From contig NC_064437.1 in NCBI RefSeq assembly GCF_023343835.1, forward strand, positions 17,913,501 through 17,977,500: DNA of 64,000 nt, given 5' to 3'. Made by a program: the position numbers and the translations under genes. The notes under the pieces are model-generated. The model was not told where the DNA came from and searched no databases. It saw only the letters and a list, made by a program, of their open reading frames with translations. This DNA comes from Lagopus muta (Eukaryota; Chordata; Aves; Galliformes; Phasianidae). Below, one piece after another: positions 44,461-64,000 of this stretch (its first letter is position 1; each line of letters opens with the position of its first letter).

Positions 44461-47400
44461 TGTTTCTCCAGACCCCCCTGAATAGATGGTTTGCGATTCT
44501 CAGATGTTCCTCAGCAGCTTCTGTACGACAGGAGCACTGAATGCACGCTGACCTGTTGTTTAAAACTTTCTTAACCAGAAAGAAAATGACAGGAAAAGAA
44601 TTCCGTGCCCTCTTGATCCGAAACAGTAAGTATATGCAGAATATATATATATATTTAAACATCAGAGATCTCACTACAACTGGTGTGACTTGCTTTTCCT
44701 TTCTCTTTGGATTTCAGTACCGTGTATGAAGACCAACTACAAAAACATTTAAAAAAATGTAATTCCAGAGAGAAGCCAAAGCCGGTGAGTGTCTGTCAGC
44801 TGTGCAGCCCTGCCCATGACAGCCTTGTGCAGCAGCCCCTGCAGTGCCATAGGGAAGGGAAGGCCCAGCGGTTGCAGGCAGCACAGCATGGCAGGAGAGC
44901 ACTTGTTGATCTGAAATGGAATTCGCTTCTGCTCCCTGTCGGCTGTATCCCCTTCTACTGTAGTTTGGCATAACTTTAGATTCTCTTAGTTATAAATGAA
45001 AACGTGGAATGGATTTTTTCACAAAAAAATGTTCTCTGAGTGGTCTCTCGCAGTGGCACAGCTCTCATTTTGCCTTGGAAAAACAAAACTAAAAGGGAGC
45101 TATAGATGTTTCCTTGCCTCTGGCGCTCTCCTAACCCAGCCCTGCCAGCTTTGTGCAGGTTAGCAGTGTCATGGAAAGCTTGGCTGACAGATGCAGGCAG
45201 TGCTAAAAGAATGAATAGGATAGGATGCATGTTTCAGCAGCTGTTCCAAAACAACGTAATAACTGCTGCAGTTGTAAAGCTGTGGTCACTGTGACCAGCC
45301 TAGAAAGCATTAACAGCTTAGTTCTTATTAACATGTTTAATCTTGTAAAAATGTGCTAGAACAGTAACTTCTGCTGGGGACTCAGGATTCGACTTCAGGA
45401 AAATAGGGTTTTTTTTCCTTTGGAATCTCTTCTTTTGCAGTGGATTTCTGTTGCTGTGTATGGTATGATGAAAGCACTGAAGAAATTAAGTTTTTGCTTC
45501 AGAGTAATAAATAGAATCAGAATGGTTTTCTTTGCTTTTTAAAGGTCTACTTTGTTCAAGATATTAATGCAGGTGTAAAAGAAGTAGCAGAAATACCGGC
45601 AAATCAAGTGAGTACATTCATTTGTTCTAAAGCTTTTGCCCTACATAACATACTGCCATTTATGGTATGATTAAAAAACTGGCAAAAAAAAAATTCCTGC
45701 CTTTGTGTTTTTTCCTTAAAGGTAACTCTCTCTTCCCTATCCAAAGAAGAGCTTGAGAACTTAATTATCAAGTTGAAAAAAGCAAGTAATGGTGAGCTCA
45801 CCTAACACTAAAAATAATACATTTTGAATAAATGTCTCCTTGTTATTTTTGCTGTTAAATATTTATGAAAAGATGAGATGAACTTGATACTGGACAAATC
45901 TGAAGTAATTAAGATGTAGGCAATCCTCTAATATCTACATTTTACTCAGCGGAATAAACTAGGTTGAAGCAAAGATAGAACTTTGATCTTTTGTCCATAT
46001 AGCTGCTTTCACTTCCTTCTGTGCTTTTTGTTGTTGTTGTTGTTTTCTGCTCAAAAACCACTACAGATAAAAAAATATATATTTCTGTTACAAAGTTACA
46101 GTGATAGGCTCCCAAAAGGCTATTTTTATATAATATGCCATAATTTGAGCTTGTATCTGAATATGAGTGGCAACATACCTTGAACATGAGTTTTGAAATA
46201 TATGTGTTGCAAAACCAGAAACACTTCAAACCTATACTGAAAAATTCTGCCTTGGTGTGCAGGTCTGGAACTTGACCTTAAAGAACAAGTACTCTCTCAC
46301 CAGGCTTTAGAGGAAGCCTTAAATGACCCAAAGAACGGGGACTCTGCTTTCAAACACTTGAAACAACAGGTATGGCTACTGCTATGGATGTCTCTAGAAA
46401 GGTGTAACCGTTCTAATGGCTGCATGTGCACAGTGTTAGATACTTTATAGAGTAAATCTGATGCTTTATAATTCTCTGCTTTTCAAATACTAGCATATAT
46501 ATATATATATATATATAAACCTTTTCAAATATTAGCACATATATATAAAAGAACAGCTGTTTTGGTAGGTGTTAGTAATGGCTAACTAGGCTACTGAAGT
46601 AGAACGTGCGGTTCTTCTGAGCTTTCATTTATACATTTTTATACTGACTTAAGATAAATTGGAGTTACTGAGTGGAGTTCTGTGGCAGGGTAATGCTCAT
46701 TAGCCAGAAATTATAATTCTTTTCCTGTGTGCACACAGGATCTCTTTCCTAATCTGTCCAGGAAGGAGGACTTGAAAAAGTTTTCTGCAGTTTGGTGGAA
46801 TAATGATTTTTTTTTAATCAGGCATCATCATATATTTGCATGGCTCATAAATAATCTTTTGATATTTGTAGGCTTCTATTTTAGGTAACATGGAAAAATT
46901 ACATTTGCTTGGTCCAGGAAGATGTTTCGTTGAGTTTGGAGCTGGGCGAGGAAAGCTGTCTCACTGGGTTGATATTGCCTTACAAGATACTGAAAATATT
47001 CAGTTTTTGCTTGTAGAAAGGGCAACTACCAGATTCAAGGTAAAAGAGGATATTGTCACATTAGCAGAGTATAATTTTTAAACAGTTGTCATCAAAGCTG
47101 TTAACATTTGCTTTGCATCTTCCAAAATCACATGAAGTCTTTAAAACATTACAAGTTCTACAAGTGTGATTGTGTGCGTTCCATACTTTGCCAATAGTAC
47201 ACTTATTAGAAAAAATTCTTGCTGTCTTAATGTTGGAAATTAACTTCAAAAGTTACTAAAGCTGGTCACTAAGAGCTGCAGCAAAGCTGTCATTATTAGC
47301 AGACAGCCCTATTTAATTATCCTGTTTTATTTACACAGGTGGATGGAAAACATAAAAAGAGAGATTCTATATTTGAAAGGCTTCAAGTTGATATTCAGCA

Positions 47401-50236
47401 TTTATGTTTAAGTAAGTTATTTCTTGACCTTTATACCTCTGAAATAGAGGCTTTATTTTAGAAGTGAATACTGGATATCGAGTCAGTTAGTATGTAGCAT
47501 GCTTATGTGTATCAGGTTCTCAGTGGTTGCTTGGACACATCAACAGTGCATATATATTAAAAGTAACAATTTTAATTATTAAGCGAGAATCTGAAATTTT
47601 CTGCTTTTTAGAATTCTAGGTGGAAAACACCAAAATAAGAAATACACTGTTGTTTTTTAGAAGTTGCATGTTTATACACCTTAGTCTTACGTGTGCAGAA
47701 AGAAATAAGATGTGTAGTTGTGTGTATCACTGCATGATACTCAAATCACTACTATGGAGTATGTAGGAACAGCTGTCTTCAGGAGCTGCACTGATGTCAT
47801 GCTCACACTTCATAGTTAGTATGGGAAGACTGGAGAAGTTAAATGGATAAATTTATCTTAGCTTAAATGCAAAATCCTGCATTTCCAATCCTGCATTTTA
47901 ATAAAAGGCAAAGTATTTAAATAACCTTTTCTCTGGAGCTAATCTCTCAGCCACAGATAATTCCAGAGTTCTCTGGTATTCATTTTACTGCTGCTTGCTT
48001 ATTGCTGCTTGGGAAGAAAATAGTGTTGCTTCCTAACAGCATTAAAATATATTCTTTGCTTTTTGCCAGGGCTGAGATGTTAAAGAATAACCTAACCATA
48101 TGCTTCTCAGACACAGAATCTGCTGCTTTTCATTTAAAAATAGTATCTTTTCAGTAGCTTATAACTCTGTGTACAAACCACTGCATTTTTAGTACTGGTA
48201 AACATTTATTTGTTAAATGTGCTGAAATAAAATTATCCAGAACAAGTATTTGCCCAACTAACATAATACAGGTCATTGTGTATTTCGTTTTGTTTATTTT
48301 TCAGATAAGGTGCCTATTTTAGAGAAGAAAAAACTACCAGTGGTAGGAATTGGGAAACATTTGTGTGGTGCTGCCACAGGTATGCATGATGTGTGTTAAC
48401 CACAGGACAACAGGATATTAAGCCCTACATCCCAAAGGGAATGATCTTCCAAATAGTTACACTTTTCTCTCCCTGTAACTACTTGTTGGTGAATACAGAA
48501 ATTCTATTCTAAATATCTGTTAACTATAATAGAACAGAAAAATGGATAACAGTAGACAAGTTTTACTTTAGACAGAAGCAAAACCTTTCTAGTTTGTTAC
48601 AGAGTAGACCAAAGGATAGTGTGGGGCATGGGTCATGTATTTGTCAGTGGTTGAGAGTATGTTCTTTTTTGCACCATCATCTCTACCCTAACGTATTTTT
48701 CTTCCTAAATGTATATTGGCTCTGTCTGAATGCATATCCCAAGCAAACAATAAGAACTTTTATTTCTGTCCTGATAATTTTAAACCATTACACTTTTCCT
48801 AATGTTACATGCTTAACTAAGTTGAGGAAGACCTCTCATGTATAAAGCTTATGTAGGTATTGTTGCAAAGATGACACAGTTAAACATTTAAGAAGTATAT
48901 GTATTATTAAGAAGCATAAACATTTGGACATTAAGAAGCATATTTATTAAAGAGAGTGTGTCCTGGATGTGAAACTTTTAGAGCAATATTTGCATGCTTT
49001 CTAAAGAAGGATAAGTATGCCAGTCTGGTAATCAAAATATTTCAGCTTGATTGGGGTAGAAGAAAGACTGAAGAGAATAAGAACTTAATAGCTGTGCAGG
49101 ACTCATAATATTCATTTAGCATATGAAGTTTTCATCCTTTCACAGTATGCTGCTTATTTTTAGCTATCCTCAAAGTTGTTGCTTTTTGGCTTGTGATGCA
49201 CTTTCGTTCTTTGAGGGAAGCATGTTCCCAGCAGCCATATAGCCTATGTAAGTGAAGGCAAGGTGTACATTCATTGCTCTTATTTTCTGTATCTTTCTCT
49301 TTTTTTTTCTTTTTGTTTTCCCAGATCTTGCTTTGAGATGTTTGGTAGAAAGTTATGCAACTTGCTGTAATGAAGAAGATGAAGAGCCTGCACCAAAACG
49401 TACAAAGAATAAGGCAGAAGGAGCTTCTAACAGTTCAAATGATGATGACAATGAAGGGAACAAAGAAGACTTTAAGCCTGTAGCTGGAATTGTTATTGCG
49501 CTGTGTTGCCATCACAAATGTGACTGGACACATTATGTAGGCAGAGAGTTCTTTAGATCAGTAGGACTTGGACCAGTAGAATTTCATTATTTTCAAAGGA
49601 TGAGTAGCTGGGCCACTTGTGGCATGAGAGGAACCATAACCAAAGCCTCTACAAATGAAGAAAGTGAAGATCACACTACCAACACAGAAGAGCATGACCA
49701 AATATACAGTAAAACAGGGACTGGTTCTGATGCTCTACAAGGGTATGTGATTTCTTTTTTTTTTCTAGCATAAAAACTCTTAGAAAAATCAGAATTATGG
49801 ATATTGGAACATGACATTGGTTTGGGTCTCTGAAATAACTCATTTTACAGAAGCAATATAATTACTTATTCTATAGAAACATTCTACTTTATAAATAGAA
49901 TTTTCATGAATGTAAATATTTACATACGCTTGCCTGATTTGAAGTGAAAATATACTGATTTTAGTAGTCTTTCTAAGTTCAACTGCTAATGTTAATTAAC
50001 AAAATTATTCTCCTAACACATTCTGTTGTGTTTTTTTTTTCCCTCACTGTGAAACTAGGCTCCTTACTGTTGAAGAGCGGAAGGAGATAGGTTCCCTCTG
50101 TAAACTTGTGATTGATCACGGACGGATCAGATATTTGCAACATCGAGGATACAAGGCTGCACTACAGTACTATACAGATTCCTCTGTGTCCTTGGAGAAT
50201 GTCCTGTTGACAGCTGTCCCAGAGACAACGACGTGA
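44173..50236 (+). CDS. TRMT13: TRMT13 (CCDC76), tRNA 2'-O-methyltransferase (11 exons, 472 aa)
   Basis: SAM-dependent enzyme of the Trm13 family, known to 2'-O-methylate position 4 of the acceptor stem of certain tRNAs. Exons: 44173-44325, 44579-44625, 44718-44784, 45545-45607, 45722-45791, 46263-46369, 46872-47039, 47339-47411, 48305-48379, 49325-49742, 50059-50236; total 1419 nt. Visible domains: a Trm13-type CCCH finger (C22, C33, C44, H47), a CHHC finger (C61, H67, H77, C81), then the methyltransferase domain with SAM loop FGAGRGK (191-197), GIGKHLCG (264-271), CCHHKCDW (335-342) and HYFQRMSSWATCGMR. An acidic, Asn-rich linker (about 290-323) interrupts the catalytic domain; similar linkers vary between species. 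The start is chosen because the upstream in-frame sequence has no ATG. The exon 1 donor (GAG|GTACCG) is weak. Identification is very secure. Confidence 0.96.
44641..44655 (+). repeat. AT microsatellite
   Basis: A short AT run in TRMT13 intron 2, just after the exon 2 donor. Confidence 0.7.
46480..46550 (+). repeat. AT microsatellite inside a local duplication
   Basis: About eleven AT units (46495-46516) follow TTTTCAAATACTAGC; a second copy, TTTTCAAATATTAGCAC with a shorter AT run, follows at once (46522-46546). In TRMT13 intron 6. Confidence 0.8.
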
Positions 50237-50494
50237 CAAGATGCAGATTTGGAACTGGCAGAAAAACTACAAAATCTATCTGGATTGTATAAAAAGCAGA
50301 TTTGGTGCTTACAGAAAACCAGTTTTACTCTTTCTTACCCCAAGAAAAGGTTTTATATTTCCCAGTTTGACTGGAAATTAAAAATATGCAAAGCAGTTCT
50401 CATTACGAGAAAAATGAAATCCCTAAGAATACCTGAAACTAATTGCAAGCCGTATTGTTAGGAAGAAGCATCTTTTGATAGTTTCTACTTACAG

Positions 50495-57587
<7,093 letters not shown>

Positions 57588-58348
57588 TTAGTGCTTGTAT
57601 CACCTACCGCATGGGGGCAGTGACATGAAAACTAAAATACAGACATATCTCCTTGATTATATCATTGAATATAGTTAATGTAGGGCTAACAGAATATTAC
57701 CAATTGCTTTCTGTGTACAAAATAATTATACCCAGTTAAATTTTCTGAAATAAAATACAATGTAAACAACTAAAAATGGAAATTAGTTTCAAAAATTGGC
57801 TTTCAACAAAATCATTATGCAATGATCTAGAGAATTTACCATGGGAGACCATTAAACCATAGCACTGTTATCAAAGATGTTGACACAACTAAAATAAATA
57901 GTGACAAAAGAAAAATAATTAGAAAGTATAAGGAATTTCAACATTCATTTTGGGAAGCAAATTAAATACTAACTTGAATGTACAATTTTGAACTTCTTTT
58001 TCCCAAAGGCACCTGTATGAAGGATCTTTTTACAATCTCTTCTGCATTCTTCTTGAGAACAACTGTTTCTTTCAGTTCATTACAATTGTAGACTGAGAAC
58101 AACCATCATTACTAAATGTGGGTACAAGAATTAATTCCCCTTCCAGGAAGAAATTAGTGTTCTGTGCGACTCCAGGTAATTAATCATTAGAGTTGCATCC
58201 TGGGTAGTATAAATACTTGCAATGAAAGGAATTTTGCACTTCAGAGAAATTGATATATTGCTAAAAACATGTTAGCATGTGCATTTATTCATATTATTTT
58301 TCTTAATAGTATCTCTCACAGTACAGTGTACAGTTAGTAATGCATTAC

Positions 58349-58402
58349 CTTTTTAAAAAAGACTTCTCATACTCTTCACATCTCTTTCGCCATCTTGTAG
58401 AC
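58349..58402 (-). other. Candidate upstream exon of LRRC39 (exon C)
   Basis: A 54-nt segment with a donor AAAAAG|GTAATG and a poor acceptor (TCGGGAG) encodes STRWRKRCEEYEKSFLK in one frame, entering and leaving in phase 2. The phase fits the candidate exon at 59662-59717 before it and 57570 after it. I do not recognise the peptide. It could instead be leader, since it holds a YY1-like CAAGATGGCGAA. Confidence 0.35.
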
Positions 58403-58733
58403 CTCCCGAGTGTCAAGATCCAAATCAAATCAGGCTAATGTTTTGAAATCATCTTTTCCTTAGGGAGATAATTAATACATAATTTTCTGAAGAGCAGCAA
58501 AGACACTCTGTTATCCCAATAAGTACACCCTCCAAAAAAACATTCTACTGCCATTTTATGTTTATCATGTCTTTCGCTAACACGGTTGTTTGTGAAGTCT
58601 GATTGTATTGAAATCAATTTAAAAGGTACAGCCAAGCAAACACTAATTTTAAATTGTCAAGATTGATTCCTGTTTTAAAGACAGCATGAAACCATCTTAT
58701 AAAGCTTGATCCCCCACACCCCTCCCAAAGGAA

Positions 58734-58767
58734 AAAAAAAAAAAAAGAGAGAGAGAGGGAGAGAGAA
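58734..58767. repeat. A-run followed by GA-rich simple repeat
   Basis: A run of about 16 A is followed by a GAGA-type purine tract. It lies between LRRC39 and DBT. Confidence 0.75.
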
Positions 58768-59661
58768 TCTGGTCCAATACTTCTATACTAAGAATTCTTA
58801 ACCGTTCTTTACTTGTTAAGGAAGAGTGGCAGGATTTGACAGGTGATACAAAAGGCATCCCACAATGTGGCACAATGCTGTCTGGCACTCAATTGGGAAT
58901 TCAATCCCTTTTTAGGGATTCAATCCTTTCTTCTCTGTAACTAGAAGATTTTTTCATATTTCCCTTCCCTGCATCAATATGATTACAATTAATTGCTGTA
59001 CTTTGAAAGACTAACTTCTTTTTCAGTGGTACTCCTAGTAAATACCTTTCCATTCCTCATCCCAGCATGCAACACTAGTGACTAAAACACCATATGAGCC
59101 TTTTTGCTCCAATTAGCAGCTGCAATTTAAAATGTCTTATTTTCAGAATTAGTCTTCTATCGAGAAAAAGTGATTTACCTGATCAATCATACCTGTTGTT
59201 CAGACATTTTCAGATAGAAAACTACAAATCTTTTGAGTATGTTGTACAGAAAAGATACATTAAGGTTCCAATCTCTACAAATTCGTTCATACATGCACTG
59301 CTAAAGCCAATCTCAGACCACACAATCATTACTTATTCTTAGTGAAAGCTTACACCCAGCAAAAAGTGGACAGCATATAATTCAATTCTAAAACACTGCT
59401 TTAGAACCATGAAGTACGGAAGGTCCTAAGTATATGATTCTACCTTCAAGGATATTTAATTATATAATACCAGGGTTACTGCCAAATCTTCTTGATATTT
59501 TCTTGACAAACAATAAGAACATAACAATCACATTGCCACTGACAATTAAGAAGTGAATTCCCAAAGGTGGCTATAAAATAAACACAAATTACTCAAATTA
59601 CTACCATGTAATTCCCCCCAAAATCACCTCCAAGCACCTGAGAGAGTTTGGAACAACTTAC

Positions 59662-59717
59662 CTCAAATATTTGGCTTTCAAAGATTTTCCATGACTCATT
59701 GCTTTCTGTGCAAGAGC
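59662..59717 (-). other. Candidate upstream exon of LRRC39 (exon B)
   Basis: A 56-nt segment has a reasonable acceptor (TACCTTACCTAG) and a strong donor (TTGAG|GTAAGT). It encodes ALAQKAMSHGKSLKAKYL, entering in phase 0 and leaving in phase 2, with an internal ATG at AMSHGK that could be a start. I do not recognise the peptide. Confidence 0.35.
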
Positions 59718-61138
59718 CTAGGTAAGGTACAAATTTTGCTTGTACTATCAAAACCATTTGGAACTCTCACTCAGACTCCAGTGCAATGTCACTCTAGTTC
59801 TAATTTTAGCCTATGCTGAGAATAGAAGGTATCACATGAGGCACTTCTGCAACACCCCCGGCATTTACCATTCTTAATGTCTTCCTAGTTTGCAGAACAT
59901 GACTGGACTCCCATAAACTGCTTATAAGATCAATAAAAGTTAATAGCAGTGAATAAAAACAAATTCATTGTACTTCATAATGAAAACTACAAGTAAGTTA
60001 CTTTGGGCATTTTTTTTTATTCTTTCAGTGTTTATCTGCAAGATAACTGAGCTTCAGAAAATACTTAGTACTGCACAACTGCTATTAATCAGTAACAGTG
60101 ATTAATTAAACTAGAAGAAGTGTTACATAATTAAGTATTTTATTCATTGCTTTTGCTCATGATGAAGAATTCCCATGTAAATTGTCAAAGACCAGGCAGA
60201 AGAGTAATTTTTATCATGGTATGCAGAGGGGTTATTGCTCACCACTCCCTTTTACATGCTTCCAATCATAAAACATTTTTAACATTCTATTTCTTCAAAG
60301 AGACATTGGAGAAGATAAAAGGCGAACAACTGTCACAGTAAACAAGTATTAGAAGTCAAATGACAGACTATTCAGACTATTTTAACTTTGTTATTATTTT
60401 TTATGTTTAATACCTTTTTCTTCACTCAGACAGAAAGAGAGAGGCAGCAATTATCATAAAGATACTGGTTGAAACAGAAGTCATAAAACTGACTTGTTCC
60501 AACCTGGACTGCACTGTAAGGATATAAAATATGAAGACAAAACTTAAAAAATAGCACTCATTTGGTCACAGTAGAAAACGTTTTTAGTCATTATCAGCTT
60601 GATTCAAATTCTATCATTACCACACAAAACTTCATAATGGAAAGTAAACCACAACAGTAACAATGAAAAATAAAAAACTAAAACATGAACACCCATTCCT
60701 ATTTTAACAGACAGTAACTGCTATAGTTTTTAATCTTCAAGGGCACATTTTTTGTGTTTGAGGGGGGATGTGTTAGAAGCAAAGGAGAAAGTTATGCAAA
60801 AGTAAAAATGACCTCTTTGGTATAGGTATTGCTTCTTTCAGTTTTGGTTGAGGTTCAATACCCCCAGTATTTTTAATTAATTAATTTTTAAAATATAAAT
60901 ATAAGCTCTGCCCTCTTGAAAGAGACAAATAATTAGAGTTAAGCCAAAATGAATTTTATCTTTCCTTTTACCAGGTCTTTGAGTGTTGAAGAAATTTGAA
61001 GCTTCTTTTGTGAGTAAAATTCTTCTCTAAAATATTTCAAGATCTTTATCACTTTCTATCATATGCTTTTGTTTCCTCAACTTATTTTTTATATGGCCAT
61101 AAGACTAAAACAAAATACAATTCAGACTAAGCCCTTAC

Positions 61139-61244
61139 CACAGTAACAGACTTGTAGGAGAGTAGCCATTAGGCTGTGCCCTTTTAGCAGTCTCAAGTGC
61201 AGTACGTTCTTTAAAATAAGATGTATCCACCTGTACAGGATCAC
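61139..61244 (-). other. Candidate exon between LRRC39 and DBT (exon A)
   Basis: A 106-nt segment has acceptor TTTCATGCAG and donor CTGTG|GTAAGG. One frame is open across it, including DPVQVDTSYFKERTALETA and then KRAQPNGYSPTSLLL. It leaves in phase 2, which does not join exon B directly, so it would need another exon between, or it is the end of a different transcript (the unspliced frame stops at TAA, 61137-61135). No family recognised. Confidence 0.3.
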
Positions 61245-62751
61245 CTGCATGAAATAAATTCACATATAAAAACAGTATTACTACAATTATTTGTGCCTTT
61301 GAGAAAATTTATTAGGAATAAATAAATCTGATAAAAATGAAATAGGTGATATGCACAACATATTAGTCAAAGTCTTCAGTAAGTGACTTCATAAAGGCAC
61401 CTTATACCACTACAGGATTACAAATAGCACCTTACATGTATACTCCCCACCTACATTACCACCTTTCCTCTCACTCAGTCTCAGCATCAAGGAAGCAGAG
61501 ATTCTACCCCAGTAGCTTACATCTTGCATCTTCACAGCTAAACACATCAGGCTACTTTGGTCTACAACGCTGGTGAATATTCCTGTAAAGACAGTTTTTG
61601 ATATTTCTAAAGAAAGGAGAAAACGTCAAACTTGCAAATTCATTTTTAAGGTCATACAACTGCTTTTTCTTGTGCGTGTTTCAAGCTTATGTTTTCAGAA
61701 GGCATTTATATTCAACCATTTTCTAACTCCTACCAAATAACCACAACAGTCCTCATCATCTCTTAAGTTTACCTTAAAGCAGCACTATTATAATCTGTTC
61801 TGAAGACATTAACCTGAACCTCTTCGTTCTTTGCCTTGTATCAGCTATTCCTCATAATATTTTTATTAAATACTAATTCTTAGGTGTATCAGATTAACCT
61901 GTCAAGTTCTGGTAAATGAACATCAATAATGTACGATGGTGCAAACTTCTAGAGTACATTTTCTTTGCTGTCAGACTTATTTAATGTCACAATAACTAAT
62001 GAGATCCTCCTTTTCTACAAATAGATGTTTTTTTTAAGAAACAAAAATAGTGGAATTTAAGGACTGTAACTACTTCCAGACTATAAAAATACGGTATATC
62101 CTAGAGAGTTTCAAGGCCCTGATATTTATCAGTAAATGTTATCAGCAATGTTTGAATAAATATGCTCTCTCCCTTTATCATTTAATAAAGTACCTGTGCA
62201 AGTAATACCAGGAAAAAGTGGACTAGTAGTTAAACCTGAGAGTTTAACTCTGTTAAACAACAAAAAGCTCTCTGGACATCTTACAGCAGAAGCATAATTG
62301 ACATTTTATTTGCACTTAATTTTGCATAACTTCTTTTGGAAATTTTGATATTATCTGTTAAGATAAATGTGTTTCCAACAAAGAAGAACTGTGCGTTTTC
62401 ACCTTCAAAATGAGTTAACCTGTTTAAAAATATGACAGATGTAGATCAGTGATTCATTTACACCAGTCTTACAATCATATGTATTACAGAAGGCAAAATA
62501 AAGACAATCAAACATCACCATGTTCAGAAGTTGTGCCATGACCTATTGACAGCCTGCTGTAGAAGAAAATACAGCACTACTAATTAAAAGAAGTAACAAT
62601 TAATTGATAGACTGATATCAGCTGTTGAGAACTTTTAACCACAGAAAGTTATTATATAATATGAGTAGCAAAGGGCATGTGCTAGCAAAGCCAGCTTTTG
62701 TAGTTATTCAGTCTAACACAGTTTAAAGGCATATTCTAGCCATGATTTCCT

Positions 62752-64000
62752 TTATTTAAGGTCTAGCAGCATCGAAGCAGGGTTCTCCAAATAAGATTTC
62801 CAGAGGTTAGAAAAACGGGCCATTGTAGCTCCATCAATAATACGGTGATCAGCTGACCAGCTCACATTCATTATCTGTGCTTTAAATACTTCACCTTTCC
62901 CATTAAATCGAGGAAGAACCTAAAAACCAGTGAAAGGAGTAAGATAAAAATAGAAATATTACATATTTTCTTTAACAAAACCACATTTTTATTGTTAATC
63001 TAAATTCAAATATTTTGCTAAGTCAGACAGACAGCAGTAGTGTCATTCAGAAATGAAAGATCTTCCCATGCTGTTTCTGTGAACCAACATAATAAACAGC
63101 GATATCCACTTTCCACCATCCTGGATACAGAGAAGTAGTGAAAACTTTCACTGACCCAGAAGCTTTCTCCTGAATAATTACTTGCACTTTTACTGCTCAA
63201 AATGACAGTTTTGCTAAAGCATTCCTGAAATGAGGCTCATAGGAAGAACACGTGAAAAGTATTTTTAATTGATATTAATGTCATTTCCAGCATTGATCTC
63301 AAATGTCTGCATTAAATAGTTAAATACCAAAGTTCAGAAAATAAGAAACTGCCATGACCACAGAGTTCTGTATAGATTCAGCCATCTGGCTCATAAAGCT
63401 AAATACTATCAAAATACTTTAAGTCTCAAGTTTTCTCCTTAATCATAGTAAGACTGCTATTGCCACGTTGCAAAAACTTCAAAAAAATGTTTATGTTGTT
63501 TCCTAATAACTAGAAGATTAAATACAGACCTGAGTGAATGTTAGAGAATTCTAGAGAAAAAGCTGAAACTTTGGCATAAAAGACTTCAGTGTCTCTGCTT
63601 AGCCATCTAAAAATACCACAACGTTTTTTAAGGCACTTATTTAACAGAAAGAAGTCAAGTTTATATTAAAAACAAGGAAACACGTAAGAACATTTTCACT
63701 GAAAACAACCTTAGTTCCCTAGAGTTAAACATATTACTGAGATAGTCAGTGTACCTGTATCTTTCCAAGTGCTCCAATAGCGACTTCAGGAGGTAGAATC
63801 ACTGCTTTGGCGTAAGTACCACCAATCTAAAAAAGAAAATGCCGGGGACACTAGTTAACAAATAATTGTATCGCTTATTTGAAAAGCTTCTTGCAGGAAT
63901 TACTGCTCATTTTGTTCTCTGCATATCAAACTTTTATTAAGATGTTCACTTCAAATGCAGTTTTCAGATGCAAGTTCTCATTTTTCTTGTACTTACTGTG
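62752..64000 (-). CDS. DBT: DBT, branched-chain alpha-keto acid dehydrogenase E2, C-terminal exons (partial)
   Basis: Dihydrolipoamide branched-chain transacylase forms the mitochondrial BCKDH core and passes the acyl group from lipoamide to CoA in leucine, isoleucine and valine breakdown. Only the 3' end is here: the last 4 bases of an exon (64000-63997, then a GTAAGT donor), exon 63826-63755 and the terminal exon 62919-62752. The peptide reads [20 protein letters not shown], then [36 protein letters not shown] and ends [10 protein letters not shown]. The E2 acyltransferase active-site motif HxxxDG is intact as HRIIDG. The visible part covers roughly the last 80 of about 480 residues. The gene continues past the window edge. 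Identification is secure. Confidence 0.95.

Noticed and set aside
60415-60525. Possible extra minus-strand exon linking candidate exons A and B
   Set aside because: It has an acceptor (CCTTACAG) and a donor-like AAG|GTATTA, but all three frames stop before or near the donor and no frame bridges the phases.

Overview
The window is vertebrate nuclear DNA, most likely from a bird and probably galliform (chicken-like). The evidence is CR1 LINE fragments, short introns, two sharp CpG islands and conserved multi-exon genes. Gene order SLC35A3 > MFSD14A > SASS6 < TRMT13 > LRRC39 < DBT < matches human 1p21.2 from memory; the exact species cannot be fixed from sequence alone.

Layout. Bases 1-2352 are a 5' intron of SLC35A3, whose promoter lies outside. 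SLC35A3 (+; coding 2371-9708, seven coding exons, 326 aa) is a Golgi UDP-GlcNAc transporter; a strong poly(A) site follows at 10711. After about 5 kb of AT-rich spacer a CpG island (about 15850-16900) carries the MFSD14A promoter. MFSD14A (+; 16320-30116, 12 exons, 491 aa) is a 12-TM MFS protein with a poly(A) signal at 31235. SASS6 (-; 44083 down to 32891, 17 exons, 640 aa) is the centriole cartwheel protein. It shares a very compact divergent CpG promoter with TRMT13 (+; 44173-50236, 11 exons, 472 aa), a tRNA 2'-O-methyltransferase; the two start codons are 89 bp apart. LRRC39 (-; 57533 down to 50495, eight coding exons, 342 aa) is a muscle M-band LRR protein that converges on TRMT13 with only 258 bp between stops. 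The last two coding exons of DBT (-; branched-chain alpha-keto acid dehydrogenase E2), plus 4 bases of the exon before, fill 62752-64000.

The genes are not an operon and act in unrelated pathways. What they share is layout: one divergent promoter (SASS6/TRMT13) and two convergent pairs (MFSD14A/SASS6, TRMT13/LRRC39). All exon models were built by hand from splice sites, phase and family conservation, and every exon chain closes in frame. The most interesting leads are: phase-matched open exons upstream of LRRC39 that would extend its N-terminus; an inferred GC-AG intron and a very weak donor in SASS6; a strong-context three-codon uORF whose stop overlaps the MFSD14A start as AUGA; and nearly unavoidable 3' overlap of TRMT13 and LRRC39. 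No RNA genes, CRISPR arrays or viral genes were seen.
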